DNA from: Arthrobacter burdickii
Lineage (GTDB): Bacteria > Actinomycetota > Actinomycetes > Actinomycetales > Micrococcaceae
DNA: 64,000 bases
Reading direction: 5' to 3'
Assembly (NCBI RefSeq): GCF_030433645.1
Contig: NZ_JAROCG010000002.1
Span: 186,001 to 250,000, forward strand
Shown: piece by piece, positions 33,620 through 42,671 of the stretch
Position numbering within the stretch: the stretch's first letter is position 1
How the letters are laid out: each line of letters begins with the position of its first letter
Made by a program: the position numbers and the translations under genes
Notes under the pieces: generated by a model
What the model saw: the letters and a program-made list of their open reading frames with translations, nothing else
Told to the model about the DNA's origin: nothing
Databases searched by the model: none

Positions 33620-34701
33620 GGTCGGTCGTCGTCCTGCGTCCGGCGGGGGCGGTCGGTTGGTGCGGACGGATCACCTGAAGGCGGGAGCTCGGAGGCGGAG
33701 GTGGGGAGGACCCCGACGGCATCGTCCGTGTCCAGGCCCCCCTGGCGCTTGAGCACCCAGGTGGCGAGGAGTGGGGCGAAGATCGCGGTGACCAGGACGG
33801 CCGAGGCGACCTGCGCCGTCGCGACCTCGACGAACGGGGCGAACGATGGGTCGGCTGCGGCGACGATCGCCGGGGTGGCGATCGAGTTGCCGGCCGTGGT
33901 CGCCGCGGCGATGCCGATGCCGGACTTCCCGCCGCGGCGGAGGACGAACCGGTAGCCGATGTAGACCAGGGTGCCGGTGATGAGGGTGGCGGCGATGCCG
34001 ACGAAGATGCCGCCGATGCCGCCGGTGATGACGTTCCTCAGGTCGATGCCGGTGCCGAGGGCGAAGGCGAAGAACGGGATGACGATGTTCGGCACGGGCC
34101 GCATGATCTCGGTCCACTTGGCGTCGAGGTTGCCGACGATGAACCCGAGGATCAGGGGGATGGCGGCGGCGAGGAGGGTCAGGAACGGGATGTTGCCAAG
34201 GCCCGAGATGCCGAGGAAGAGGAGCGTGAAGAAGGGGCCGTCGTTGATGGCGGAGGCCATGTAGGCGCCGCGGTCGCGGTAGTCGCCGTAGCGGCCGGTG
34301 AAGGCGAGCCAGAGGCCGCCGTTGCTGTTGTCGAAGCTGGCGAGGAGGGCGAGGATCGAGATTCCGAGGATGCCCTCGACGCCGACGAGCAGGCCGAGGC
34401 CTGCGACGAGGGCTGCGGGGATGATCGTCTTGAACAGCAGGACGACGCCGGTGGTCGCGAGCACGGGGCCCGAGGCCTTGGCGGTGATCTGCATGCCGGT
34501 TGCGAAGATCAGGACGGCGATGAGGGGGAGGGCCGAGTCGGCGAACAGGGCGGTGGTGAAACTGCCGAGTTCGAGGAAGCCGGGGGCGAACGTCCCGACG
34601 ATCGAGCCGAGGATCAGGGGGATCAGCATGAGGCCGCCGGGGATGCGGTTCATGCCGTCGAACAGGGGGACGCGGGACTTCGGAAGCGATTCGGCTGCCA
34701 T
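33616..34701 (-). CDS. KdgT-family 2-keto-3-deoxygluconate permease-like transporter
   Basis: A 361-residue membrane protein with about ten hydrophobic segments. RIPGGLMLIPLILGSIVGTF at the start, ASFDNSNGGLWLAFTGRYGD and AAATTAGNSIATPAIVAAAD in the second half are KdgT hallmarks. Family members import sugar acids by proton symport. In the operon with PdxA2 and the DUF1537 kinase, it probably imports a four-carbon sugar acid. A hydrophilic tail of about 35 residues rich in Pro and Asp follows. GAGAGAAGA precedes the ATG, and the gene is the first of the operon, so its promoter lies in 34710-34800. Confidence 0.88.
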   Translation of the reverse strand: MAAESLPKSRVPLFDGMNRIPGGLMLIPLILGSIVGTFAPGFLELGSFTTALFADSALPLIAVLIFATGMQITAKASGPVLATTGVVLLFKTIIPAALVAGLGLLVGVEGILGISILALLASFDNSNGGLWLAFTGRYGDYRDRGAYMASAINDGPFFTLLFLGISGLGNIPFLTLLAAAIPLILGFIVGNLDAKWTEIMRPVPNIVIPFFAFALGTGIDLRNVITGGIGGIFVGIAATLITGTLVYIGYRFVLRRGGKSGIGIAAATTAGNSIATPAIVAAADPSFAPFVEVATAQVASAVLVTAIFAPLLATWVLKRQGGLDTDDAVGVLPTSASELPPSGDPSAPTDRPRRTQDDDRP

Positions 34702-35114
34702 GGCGAATCTTCTCTCTTTGCGGGAGGTCTGTGCGAATGGAGGAGGGCGTACACGCAGTACGGACAAGTAGTACCAAGGGTACGGCGAGTGCGTTGCGTC
34801 ATACAAGGAGGAACCGCGAGGTTGACCTACCGCGGCGAGGGCTGCCCCGCATCGATTCGCGCCGTGATTAGGTGCGTCCGCATGAAGGCCTCGGCGCGTT
34901 CGCCACGACGAAATTACGGTGCGGCCACGAATTCGTTCAGTGCTGCATCAATCGGGAGTGCGTTCACCGTTTGGTCGGGCGTCTGAAGAACACTGTTAGG
35001 TACCACCGGAAACCGTGCGTCGGTCCGTCACCGGTCTGTGAGGGGCTGAACGAACGGGGAGCTAATGTTACAGAGCGGTCATGGTGCCCCTCGAACATAG
35101 AGGAGCGAGAAGAG
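34702..35114. other. Intergenic junction between the sugar-acid operon and the defence island
   Basis: About 410 bases with promoters facing both ways. Near 34755-34790 the sequence has repeated GTAC words (CAGTACGGACAAGTAGTACC and GGGTACGG) that could be a GntR-type operator, but no clean palindrome was found. No tRNA or att-like repeat is recognisable. An AGGAG at 35101-35105 is the ribosome binding site of the next gene. Confidence 0.4.
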
Positions 35115-36926
35115 ATGGAGTCAGCTTTGTCGGAGAAACCTATCCTGCTGTTTCTGCATGGTGTCGGTAACGGCGATCCGGATAACGTATGGCAAGAGCA
35201 CCTGACGAAGGCTTTTGATCGCCTAGGGTATCCGGCGCTGGATCCGGGGCAGGTGATCGTGCCGAAGTACGCGCATGCGCTGAAGGGATTGGACGAGAAG
35301 GTCCCCTTGCCGAAGGTGACCATCAAAGAGCCTTCTCGTGACGCCGCGAGGAAAAACCGGAGGGACTTCGAGCGCCGTATCGGTGCCATCGAGTTCAGGC
35401 TGGGACGTCATAACGGGGGCAAAGGTTGGGCGGGCACCGATGCCGTCGTTGACGTTGCTTTTGCGCTTCCGTGGTTCATCCAGGCGCGCAACTACGTGAA
35501 CAACATCGATATCCGAGCTCAAGTGCTCACCCGCATTCTGGCCCAGCTCCCGACATCCGGACGACTGGTGATCGTCGGGCACAGCCTCGGCTCGGTGATT
35601 GCCGCGGATCTGCTGCGTCGGCTGCCGATCGGATTGAATGTCGTCGGCATGGTGACCATCGGGAGTCCGCTTGCGAACGGTAACTTCGACGTCGAGAAGA
35701 TCAGTGAAGCGCTTAGAGAGCCTCCGACGAACCTTGGATGGTGGGTGAATTTCTGGAACGACACCGACCCTGTTGCTGCTCATCGAGGTGTCTCCTCCGT
35801 GTTCCCATGGTTGGTCGACTTCCGTATTCACACGCCGTTGAGCCCGCATGTGCACGCTGCAAATGAGTACGTGGGTCACGAGTCAGTCGCCACAGCAATC
35901 GGGTTTGCGCTGTTCGGCTCCAAATCAACGGAGCTCGCTCGAGTGGAGAATGGAATTGACATCCCATTGGACGAATCGGAAACCGTTGCCCTTCTGGCTT
36001 TGAGGTATGCCTACCTGTTGCAGCGACGGCTGAAGGGCGAAGAGCAGGACAAGTTCTCCGGAGCACTTCGTCAGGTACAGGCGGCGGCCGTGGAAGGCAT
36101 TAGGACACGCAACGCCGAGAAGCATAGGCCCCTGCCGGCTGAGGTGGCTCGTCTCGACTTCGACTTGGCTGATCCTGATGCGCCCGTTCCTACACCGCTG
36201 CCTGGAAGATACGTCTCGAAGGATGACGCGGTCATCTGGCTGACGGTCCTTGCAGCCGAGAACGTCATCCGACCTTTCGAGATCGGCATCTCGAGAGACG
36301 AATGGCAGGAAGCAATGAAGGATCTGACAGCCGAGCTGGGCCTCGGCGGTCAGTATGGCACGGATGTCTTCACAGCGGCGAAGGAAGCTCAAGCCGTGCT
36401 CAGCGGTGGCCGCGGTCGCAACTGGGTCAAATGGGGAGCCTTGGGTGCTGGAGCGGCGGCGATCGTTGTCGCAACGGGAGGGCTGGCGCTTGCGGCCGGC
36501 GCGGGCTTGACCGGGGCTGCGGTAATCACCAGCGCTTTAGCCAGCTTCGGGCCCGGCGGGATGATCGGGGGCTTGCTGACCGCAGGGTCCCTCGTCACCG
36601 CGGGTGGTGGCGGTATTGCCTATGGCCTTGCAAGTCCCGGGACCACGGCGGAAACGCTTGAAGCAGTTGTCCAACGCTGGCTTGCCGCCGCGATTCTGCG
36701 GCAGCGACAACACCTCGACCCCGATGCGACACTCTGGGGGACCCTCGTGAAGATCGAGATGGAAGTACGGCGCGAATTTGAGCGACTGGACGAGTTCTCC
36801 GATGCAACATCCCCGGCACTAGCTGAGCTGAAGCGGAAGATAGACGCGATCGCGCGAGCGTTGGCTTACCTCCGCAAGAACGGCCTAGAACCAGGCCTCC
36901 CGTTTGATGCCAATGAACAGAATTGA
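35115..36926 (+). CDS. Alpha/beta-hydrolase with Gly/Ala-rich membrane segment, candidate defence effector
   Basis: A 603-residue protein. The N-terminal half is an alpha/beta-hydrolase: LLFLHGVGNGD (oxyanion loop), nucleophile elbow GHSLGS with Ser157, and later acidic and His candidates (DTDPVAAHRG, HVHAANEYVGH). Residues about 437-510 are a long Gly/Ala-rich hydrophobic region (GALGAGAAAIVVATGGLALA and VITSALASFGPGGMIGGLLT) with two or three membrane passes, as seen in membrane-targeting effectors. The tail (about 520-603) is helical and charged. This combination is not a known metabolic enzyme. Sitting directly at the edge of a BREX island, it may act as a membrane-attacking lipase/esterase on infection, which is an inference. 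The ATG follows AGGAGCGAGAAG. Confidence 0.72.
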   Translation: MESALSEKPILLFLHGVGNGDPDNVWQEHLTKAFDRLGYPALDPGQVIVPKYAHALKGLDEKVPLPKVTIKEPSRDAARKNRRDFERRIGAIEFRLGRHNGGKGWAGTDAVVDVAFALPWFIQARNYVNNIDIRAQVLTRILAQLPTSGRLVIVGHSLGSVIAADLLRRLPIGLNVVGMVTIGSPLANGNFDVEKISEALREPPTNLGWWVNFWNDTDPVAAHRGVSSVFPWLVDFRIHTPLSPHVHAANEYVGHESVATAIGFALFGSKSTELARVENGIDIPLDESETVALLALRYAYLLQRRLKGEEQDKFSGALRQVQAAAVEGIRTRNAEKHRPLPAEVARLDFDLADPDAPVPTPLPGRYVSKDDAVIWLTVLAAENVIRPFEIGISRDEWQEAMKDLTAELGLGGQYGTDVFTAAKEAQAVLSGGRGRNWVKWGALGAGAAAIVVATGGLALAAGAGLTGAAVITSALASFGPGGMIGGLLTAGSLVTAGGGGIAYGLASPGTTAETLEAVVQRWLAAAILRQRQHLDPDATLWGTLVKIEMEVRREFERLDEFSDATSPALAELKRKIDAIARALAYLRKNGLEPGLPFDANEQN

Positions 36927-37006
36927 AGGTTTCCCTGGTTGGAGCCGGAGATTTGTGAGTGCAGCGACGCAGGATCCGATCCCGAGTGGCGGTGACGAGG
37001 CGCTGC

Positions 37007-37040
37007 CGGTTCATCTGTCAGTCGACTGACAGATGAACCG
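37007..37040. repeat. Perfect 34-bp palindrome
   Basis: CGGTTCATCTGTCAGTC is followed directly by its exact reverse complement, 17 + 17 bases with no spacer, between the alpha/beta-hydrolase and the HTH gene. It may be a terminator of the hydrolase gene (80 bases upstream), although no T-run follows, or a recombination/operator site. Confidence 0.8.
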
Positions 37041-37426
37041 TTAAAGCTGTGTGCAGGGCGATGACACACTCCAACTCCGACTGCCTGACCTAAAAGCTCG
37101 AAGTCTTCTTACTGACAGCTACATGCGGGAGTGTCGAACTGCCGATAAAATGTCATGGCCAAAGGGCTGGAACTCGTCATCCGTCGCTCACCTTCGGTTT
37201 CGCCGCTGGACTGAGTTGCGCCATCGCGTACGACGGTCAGCCCATCAGCCGACTCACCATCACGAACGACGGACCGAAAATCAGGGAGGCGGTTGTCGGA
37301 ATGGGAATGGGGGGAGCGTTGGAAGGAAGCACACACTTTCTGACCGGGAATCCCATTTGAACGACCACTAGCTCGTGTCGGCATACCAACTTTCCGTGGC
37401 TGGTCTCTAGGTGGTATCAGTAGTCA
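37041..37426. other. Intergenic region with a start-less open frame
   Basis: A plus-strand frame of about 95 codons ending at TGA 37360 reads protein-like near its end (TFGFAAGLSCAIAYDGQPIS, GMGMGGALEGSTHFLTGNPI) but has no start codon after the preceding stop. It may be the remnant of a lost gene. I do not recognise it. Confidence 0.35.
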
Positions 37427-37858
37427 ATGCCAGCAGTAAGAAAGCTTCCGCCCGCTCACATCCTTCGACAGTTGCGACTTCAGGGGAAGACCCTGAAGGA
37501 GATTGGCGAAGCCTACCAAGTGACGGAGTCGTCCGTATGGCGAGCGATGGATCGAGCAAACATGCTCGAAACGCGCAGGACTGTGAGTGACATCTTGCCT
37601 TGGGATGTCGCCGCTCACCACAAGACGACCGCTGTGATGGAACGCTTCCGCACAATCTCCAAACAACAGAATGGGTTGGATACGTCGCCCGTCGAGGAGC
37701 GGTTGCTCGAAGCCTGGCTCCAAGGTCTTGCCGACAATGACGTAGTCGTGAACTATCACCCGGACGCGCCGCCGAATGATGCCTCCAGCAGGGGTGGCTT
37801 TTACTACGTACCCCGGCAGCCCCGTGACAAGTGGATCCTCCGTGCTCCGGTCACCTAA
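37427..37858 (+). CDS. Phage-type helix-turn-helix protein
   Basis: A 143-residue protein. Residues 11-45 form a helix-turn-helix (QLRLQGKTLKEIGEAYQVTE, SSVWRAMDRANM), followed by a conserved actinophage pattern: ILPWDVAAHHK, MERFRTISKQQNGL, LLEAWLQGLADNDVVVNYHP and GGFYYVPR. Genes of this layout are common in actinobacterial phages and integrated elements as small DNA-binding proteins. Its role here is unknown; it may regulate the neighbouring defence genes or be a prophage residue. No strong ribosome binding site precedes the ATG. Confidence 0.72.
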   Translation: MPAVRKLPPAHILRQLRLQGKTLKEIGEAYQVTESSVWRAMDRANMLETRRTVSDILPWDVAAHHKTTAVMERFRTISKQQNGLDTSPVEERLLEAWLQGLADNDVVVNYHPDAPPNDASSRGGFYYVPRQPRDKWILRAPVT

Positions 37859-37890
37859 TCGCCCAGGCAGTAGGAGCTAAGCAGCAACCG

Positions 37891-38154
37891 TTAGCGCGAC
37901 GTCGTTTCGGTGTCCGGCGGCGTCCAATCCAGCACTCGAAAACCCGGTTTACGAGGCACGCGACGGGGAGGATTCGCCGCTGAAGGTCTTCCTCGAGACG
38001 GTGTACTCGTCGTCCTTTCCAGAACTTCGCGCAAGGGACGAGCATGCTCAATGCAGAGGTCGCTGCTGACAGTGGCTTCTGGCCCGATAAGAGTCCATGA
38101 AGTGACTCCTACCGTTCCGCACACTCCGCATGACCGAGCCGTACTGATCTTCAT
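37891..38154 (-). CDS. Small phage-type zinc-finger protein
   Basis: An 87-residue protein whose first half carries the pattern C-x2-C (CGVCG, residues 8-12) and, after a strand pair, DLCIEHARPLRE with the second Cys-x2-His knuckle. The second half is basic and Pro-rich (RGRPSAANPPRRVPRKPG). Actinophage genomes contain many such C2-CH proteins, often beside Lsr2-like or HTH genes. The ATG at 38154 starts just before the first knuckle; an extended frame from 38286 lacks protein-like character. It converges with the HTH gene, 33 bases away. Confidence 0.6.
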   Translation of the reverse strand: MKISTARSCGVCGTVGVTSWTLIGPEATVSSDLCIEHARPLREVLERTTSTPSRGRPSAANPPRRVPRKPGFRVLDWTPPDTETTSR

Positions 38155-38423
38155 GGCAACCAAGAATAGTCGAATACGATCGTGCGATTGAGCCGGGCTT
38201 AAAGCTGGTTTGGTGACATCAGCTGAGCGCTGCTCAACACTGGCTTCGAGTGGCCACTTGGCGAGTATGTATTTCGACAATGACACTACGGAGCGACACG
38301 ACCCGTCCTTGACGGCGGCAAGTGCCGATCACGTCACAACAGCCACTAGTATCGAAAGGTTAGGTCTCGCGCGCGTACTGCTCCGGAACCTGCTTGGCAC
38401 CACCACCTAGGGGGCAGAACGTG
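38155..38423. promoter_or_regulatory. Promoter region of the BREX operon
   Basis: About 270 bases between the divergent zinc-finger gene and pglW. A possible -10 (TAGTAT, 38347-38352) lies 75 bases before the pglW ATG, but no matching -35 hexamer is seen. AGGGGGC at 38409-38415 is the likely ribosome binding site. Confidence 0.4.
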
Positions 38424-41400
38424 ATGGAGGAACGCTGGGTTGAAGTCAGCCCGTCGCAGTTTTCCCATGAGATCGAGGGCCTGCGGTACCTCAGATCGAA
38501 GCTCCCTGACTCGACGCCCTTCCGTGCATGGACCAACTTCGAGTTTCTGGACAGCCAAGGCCGATGGCACGAAGTCGATGCACTGGTTCTTGCCCGCGGT
38601 CGACTTCACCTAATCGAGTTGAAGTACTACTCGGGGCGGCTGAAGGGAAACGATACCCAGTGGCTTCGTGACGGTCGTCGCGCGGAGGAATCCCCCCTCC
38701 TCCTGGCCCGTCGCAAAGCGCAGCGCTTCAGCTCGAAGCTGAAGGACGAGCTCCGTGCCTGGGCCAAGGAAAAGAACGTCACTATCGAGGACGAGCGCAA
38801 GATCGTTCCCTTCGTTCAGGAGTCAGTCTTTCTCCACCACCCGGGACTAGTAAGTGATCTCCAAGGTGCCACAGCGCTGAACCTCTACGGACTGGACGAG
38901 CGCGCAGGCGAATCAAACCTGCCTGGCATCAGTGAGCTGATCTTGGAGGAGCCACGTTCTGATCGAGTGATCGGGCAGAACCAGGAAATCATCCTTGCTG
39001 ACCTTATGACCCGGATCGGGCTTGTCCAACGCCGCGAACGCACGGCCGGCTCCTGGATCATTGAGGACGGCGCACTCGATGAAGGCGACGGCTGGCAGGA
39101 CTGGCGAGCGTACCACCAGGTTGTTAAGCAGGACACCGCGCGCATCCGTTTCCAGGTAACGGATCCAGGTGCCGGCAGCACTGAGAAGACCCGGGCTCGA
39201 AAAATAGCAGAACACGAGTACCGCGTAATGAACCGCCTGTCACACGACGGCCTACTTAAGCCCCGGGACATGGTCGAATCAGACCTCGGCGTCGGCCTCG
39301 TCTATCCCTTCAACGAATCAATGCAGCGCCTCGACCTGTGGGTCGCCGAACAGGCGAACGGCGTCAGGCTGGCAGACCAGCTTTCCATCATCCGGCAAGT
39401 AGCGGATGCCATCAACTACGCCCACCGCAACGCTGTCGTCCACCGCGGACTGTCCCCAAAGGTTGTGTGGGTAGGGGCCGCCAAGGACCGACTCCGGGTA
39501 CAGGTGAGCGATTGGCAGACGGCGGGAGTGGCCGCCGAAGCGGCCACCGGGTTGCCCGGCGACGACGGCGTCACGAGGCTTTTCGGCTCCGACGTCACTT
39601 CCGCGTCCCATAGGACCGATGACGGATGGCTCACCGATGCCTTCCGTGCACCGGAGGGCAGGTGGAGTGCGGCCACCACAGACAGGGTGGCGTTGGACAT
39701 CTTCGGTCTCGGGGCTCTGACCTACTATCTGGTGACTAGAGATCGCCCAGCCGCGAACGCGGTCGCTCTGGCCGAACGACTGCGGGAACAAGGCGGTCTG
39801 GATATCGCCCCGGTCCTCCCACAGGTTGGCAAAGCGCTGCGCGCCGCCGTCTTAGAGGCAACAAGGCCCGTCCCGAGGGAGCGCCTGCGCACGGTTCAGG
39901 ATTTCTTGAACGTTCTGGACAGCGCTCCTCTCGCCGCAGTGTCAGAGCCCGACATTGACCCACTCGATGCCGTCCCTGGTGCGCTGCTCGGCGGTGGCAG
40001 GTTTACCGTCCTCAGGCGGCTGGGTAAAGGGTCCACCGCCCTCGGACTGTTGGTCAAGGACAGCGAAGGCCCGGATGGGCTGGAGGTTGAGCGTGTCCTC
40101 AAGCTTGCGCTCAATGACAAAGCGGCCGCTCGTCTCGCCGCGGAAGCGGAAGTAATCTCTCTCCTCAAGGGTGCACGCTTTGCCGCACTTGTTGAGGGTC
40201 CAATCAGTCTTGGAGGTCGCACCGCGCTGCTGTTAGAAAGCGCAGGCTCGCAAACCCTGGACGAGCTGATCCGGGACCGCGGCGGACGACTCTCCATCGA
40301 CCTCCTGGAACGATTCGGCACTGACCTCTTGGACACCATTGCGGCGCTCGATAAGGCGGGGGTCGACCATCGCGACATCAAGCCCAGCAACCTGGGCGTA
40401 CGTGAGGACAGTCGCAAAGCCAAGCACCTGGTTCTCTTCGATTTCTCGCTTTCGCGCGCACCGGCAACGGCTCTCGACGCCGGCACACCCCCGTATTTGG
40501 ACCCCTTCCTAGGCGGAGTCCGTCCCCGTTTTGACACGGCTGCTGAACGGTACGCTGCGGCCGTTGTGCTTTATGAGATGGCCACAGGGCACCGCCCATA
40601 CTATGGCGATCCATTGGCCAATCCCGCGGCGGTTCCGGACGAGGCTGCGGTAGAACCTCGGCTCTTCGATCCCGCGGTTGCTCCATCTCTCGTAGAGTTC
40701 TTCCGAAAGTCGCTTGCTCGGGACGCCACCCAGCGGCACCACACTGCGTCTGAGATGCTGGCGTCGTGGCGAAGTGTCTTCACGCGTGGCACTACAACGG
40801 CACCTGACGATGCCGACGAGCTCGCCGCAAAGGCCACACCCGAAACGGACCTCGAAGAAGCCGGGTTGTCCGCCCGAGCACTGTCCGCACTGGAGCCATT
40901 CGGACTCAAGACTGTGGGTGACCTCGTAGCCGTCGACGCAGTTCGCCTGAACCGCCTGTCCGGCGTGGCCGAACCGACCCGCCGTGAGGTGAAAAGCCGG
41001 GCAAAGCAGTGGCGGGACCGATTCGGGGCCGGAGCGCAGGCACACGAAACGGGCAGCCTCCCTGCCCTGCAGGACATCGCCGCCGCACTCACGGCCAGCG
41101 TTGCCTCCAAGCGCTCACCGAGCCGAGAGCAGATGGTCTCGCTGATTCTTGGGCGGGAAGGACACACGGAAGCATTCGCCACTCAGGCCCAGCTTGCGGG
41201 TGCCCTGCCAGTCCCCGTCACTCCGGGTAGGGCTAATCAGCTCTTGGACGCGCTGCACAAGACGTGGGCCGAAAATTCGGCTTCTCTGGAAATTCTGCGG
41301 ACTCTTGAATCCGTCCTGGACGACCGTCTCACCCGTTTGGGTGGCGTAGCAGCTGGCAAAGAACTGACCACTGCTCTCCTGCGCCAGAGCGCGAGCAACG

Positions 41401-42671
41401 ACCTCCGATCGGATGTCGCCCGGCGACTAGCGGAGGGACTGCTACGGATCGTTGTCGATCGGAGGCGTGCTCAGATCCGTGCTGGGGAGGCGCTGGGCGC
41501 TCTGGAACTCCGGCGCCACGATGCGTCCGTTCCCGTGATCGCACGTGAGCCCATGCTGCTGGACCTCGCCGATTCCCTTGGCCGCGAAGCAGACGCAATC
41601 CTAGACAGAAGTACGCCGGGTGAAGATGTCGTCCCTTCGGACAGAGTGCATGCTTCGTTCCGGCGCATCGCAGAAGCTGCAGGCGTCGAAAACCCACTGC
41701 TCTTGGATGGCTTGCGCCTTGTCAGACTTGCTGCAGAGTCTTCCCGTACCGCCGCATCGACCGGCGCCGGCGAACTCCACCGGCGCGATCTTGACCAGTC
41801 GAAAGCTCTCGCGCTCACCCTGCGAGGTATCAGCGCTGGAGAGCGACTCAGCGCCAAGGAGATTCAGGACCGAGTCCGTGCACGTTTCCCGTCAATTCCG
41901 GACCTGCCTCGTCGGCCTGGGCTCGACGAGCTGGTAGAGCGGGCGGGACTTGGTCTGCGGTTCGACGAGGTGTCGCAGTGGTATTACAGCCCAAGTGTAG
42001 GTGGGGATACCACCGGCCTTTACTCGTACCTTCCGACAGTGGTCGTTCAGGACGAGGAGGACGTCGATGGCGGCGGTGCGATCGGGCGCCGGCTTGAGGA
42101 CAGCGCCCGCCGCCGCTCCTTCCTCACCTTAGGATCACCAGCCGACCGTATCCCCAAGCTTGTGACCGTTCTTGAGAGCAGCTACAGCGCCCAGGTGCTG
42201 GATTTGACCGGCATACTCATGGACGAGATGAAGCGACTCACAAACCAGCCCTCCATGCCGCCGTGGGACCTCCTCCTGCGCGCCGACGCCGAACCCGCCG
42301 ATAGCCGAGGCGGTCGCGGTCTTGCAGCCATCGTTGCCCGCGCTTTGCCTGTGGTAGAAGACTCGATCGCACGAGCCTTGAAGGAACCCGACTACGGCAG
42401 AGCGCCGCGTCCCGTTCTGCTCACCGAGGCCTCACCATTGGTGCGGTACGGACACGCGCAGATTCTTCGCAGGCTCAGCGATCTTGCAGTGGCCCGTGGG
42501 CAGGCCGTCTGGCTGGTCGTCCCGCAGCTGGCTTCCAACCAAGGGCCGCTGCTGGATGGAGTTCCCGTCCAAACTTCCCCCAATCAATTTGTCCGCATTG
42601 ATCATGCATGGGTAGACACAAAGGCAGGCCAGCTGCTGAAGACGATATCTGCTGAGGGAGTTTTTGAATGA
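38424..42671 (+). CDS. pglW: BREX type 2 protein kinase PglW
   Basis: A 1415-residue protein with the PglW layout. Residues about 5-110 form a NERD nuclease-related domain (WTNFEFLDSQGRWHEVDALV, HLIELKYYSG). Residues 255-500 are a kinase-like domain with a degenerate catalytic loop (HRGLSPK for HRDxxPxN) that is probably inactive. A second kinase domain (about 515-780) has RLGKGSTALG, an HRDIKPSN catalytic loop near 648-655 and DFS in place of DFG near 670. A helix-hairpin-helix (LSARALSALEPFGLKTVGDL) follows at about 815-865. The rest is helical. In Streptomyces Pgl, PglW is a Ser/Thr kinase needed for phage resistance. It overlaps pglX by ATGA. Confidence 0.92.
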   Translation: MEERWVEVSPSQFSHEIEGLRYLRSKLPDSTPFRAWTNFEFLDSQGRWHEVDALVLARGRLHLIELKYYSGRLKGNDTQWLRDGRRAEESPLLLARRKAQRFSSKLKDELRAWAKEKNVTIEDERKIVPFVQESVFLHHPGLVSDLQGATALNLYGLDERAGESNLPGISELILEEPRSDRVIGQNQEIILADLMTRIGLVQRRERTAGSWIIEDGALDEGDGWQDWRAYHQVVKQDTARIRFQVTDPGAGSTEKTRARKIAEHEYRVMNRLSHDGLLKPRDMVESDLGVGLVYPFNESMQRLDLWVAEQANGVRLADQLSIIRQVADAINYAHRNAVVHRGLSPKVVWVGAAKDRLRVQVSDWQTAGVAAEAATGLPGDDGVTRLFGSDVTSASHRTDDGWLTDAFRAPEGRWSAATTDRVALDIFGLGALTYYLVTRDRPAANAVALAERLREQGGLDIAPVLPQVGKALRAAVLEATRPVPRERLRTVQDFLNVLDSAPLAAVSEPDIDPLDAVPGALLGGGRFTVLRRLGKGSTALGLLVKDSEGPDGLEVERVLKLALNDKAAARLAAEAEVISLLKGARFAALVEGPISLGGRTALLLESAGSQTLDELIRDRGGRLSIDLLERFGTDLLDTIAALDKAGVDHRDIKPSNLGVREDSRKAKHLVLFDFSLSRAPATALDAGTPPYLDPFLGGVRPRFDTAAERYAAAVVLYEMATGHRPYYGDPLANPAAVPDEAAVEPRLFDPAVAPSLVEFFRKSLARDATQRHHTASEMLASWRSVFTRGTTTAPDDADELAAKATPETDLEEAGLSARALSALEPFGLKTVGDLVAVDAVRLNRLSGVAEPTRREVKSRAKQWRDRFGAGAQAHETGSLPALQDIAAALTASVASKRSPSREQMVSLILGREGHTEAFATQAQLAGALPVPVTPGRANQLLDALHKTWAENSASLEILRTLESVLDDRLTRLGGVAAGKELTTALLRQSASNDLRSDVARRLAEGLLRIVVDRRRAQIRAGEALGALELRRHDASVPVIAREPMLLDLADSLGREADAILDRSTPGEDVVPSDRVHASFRRIAEAAGVENPLLLDGLRLVRLAAESSRTAASTGAGELHRRDLDQSKALALTLRGISAGERLSAKEIQDRVRARFPSIPDLPRRPGLDELVERAGLGLRFDEVSQWYYSPSVGGDTTGLYSYLPTVVVQDEEDVDGGGAIGRRLEDSARRRSFLTLGSPADRIPKLVTVLESSYSAQVLDLTGILMDEMKRLTNQPSMPPWDLLLRADAEPADSRGGRGLAAIVARALPVVEDSIARALKEPDYGRAPRPVLLTEASPLVRYGHAQILRRLSDLAVARGQAVWLVVPQLASNQGPLLDGVPVQTSPNQFVRIDHAWVDTKAGQLLKTISAEGVFE

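Noticed and set aside
32342..33955. Long plus-strand frame opposite the DUF1537 kinase and permease
   Set aside because: Composition artefact; the minus-strand genes have clear family motifs and overlapping starts.
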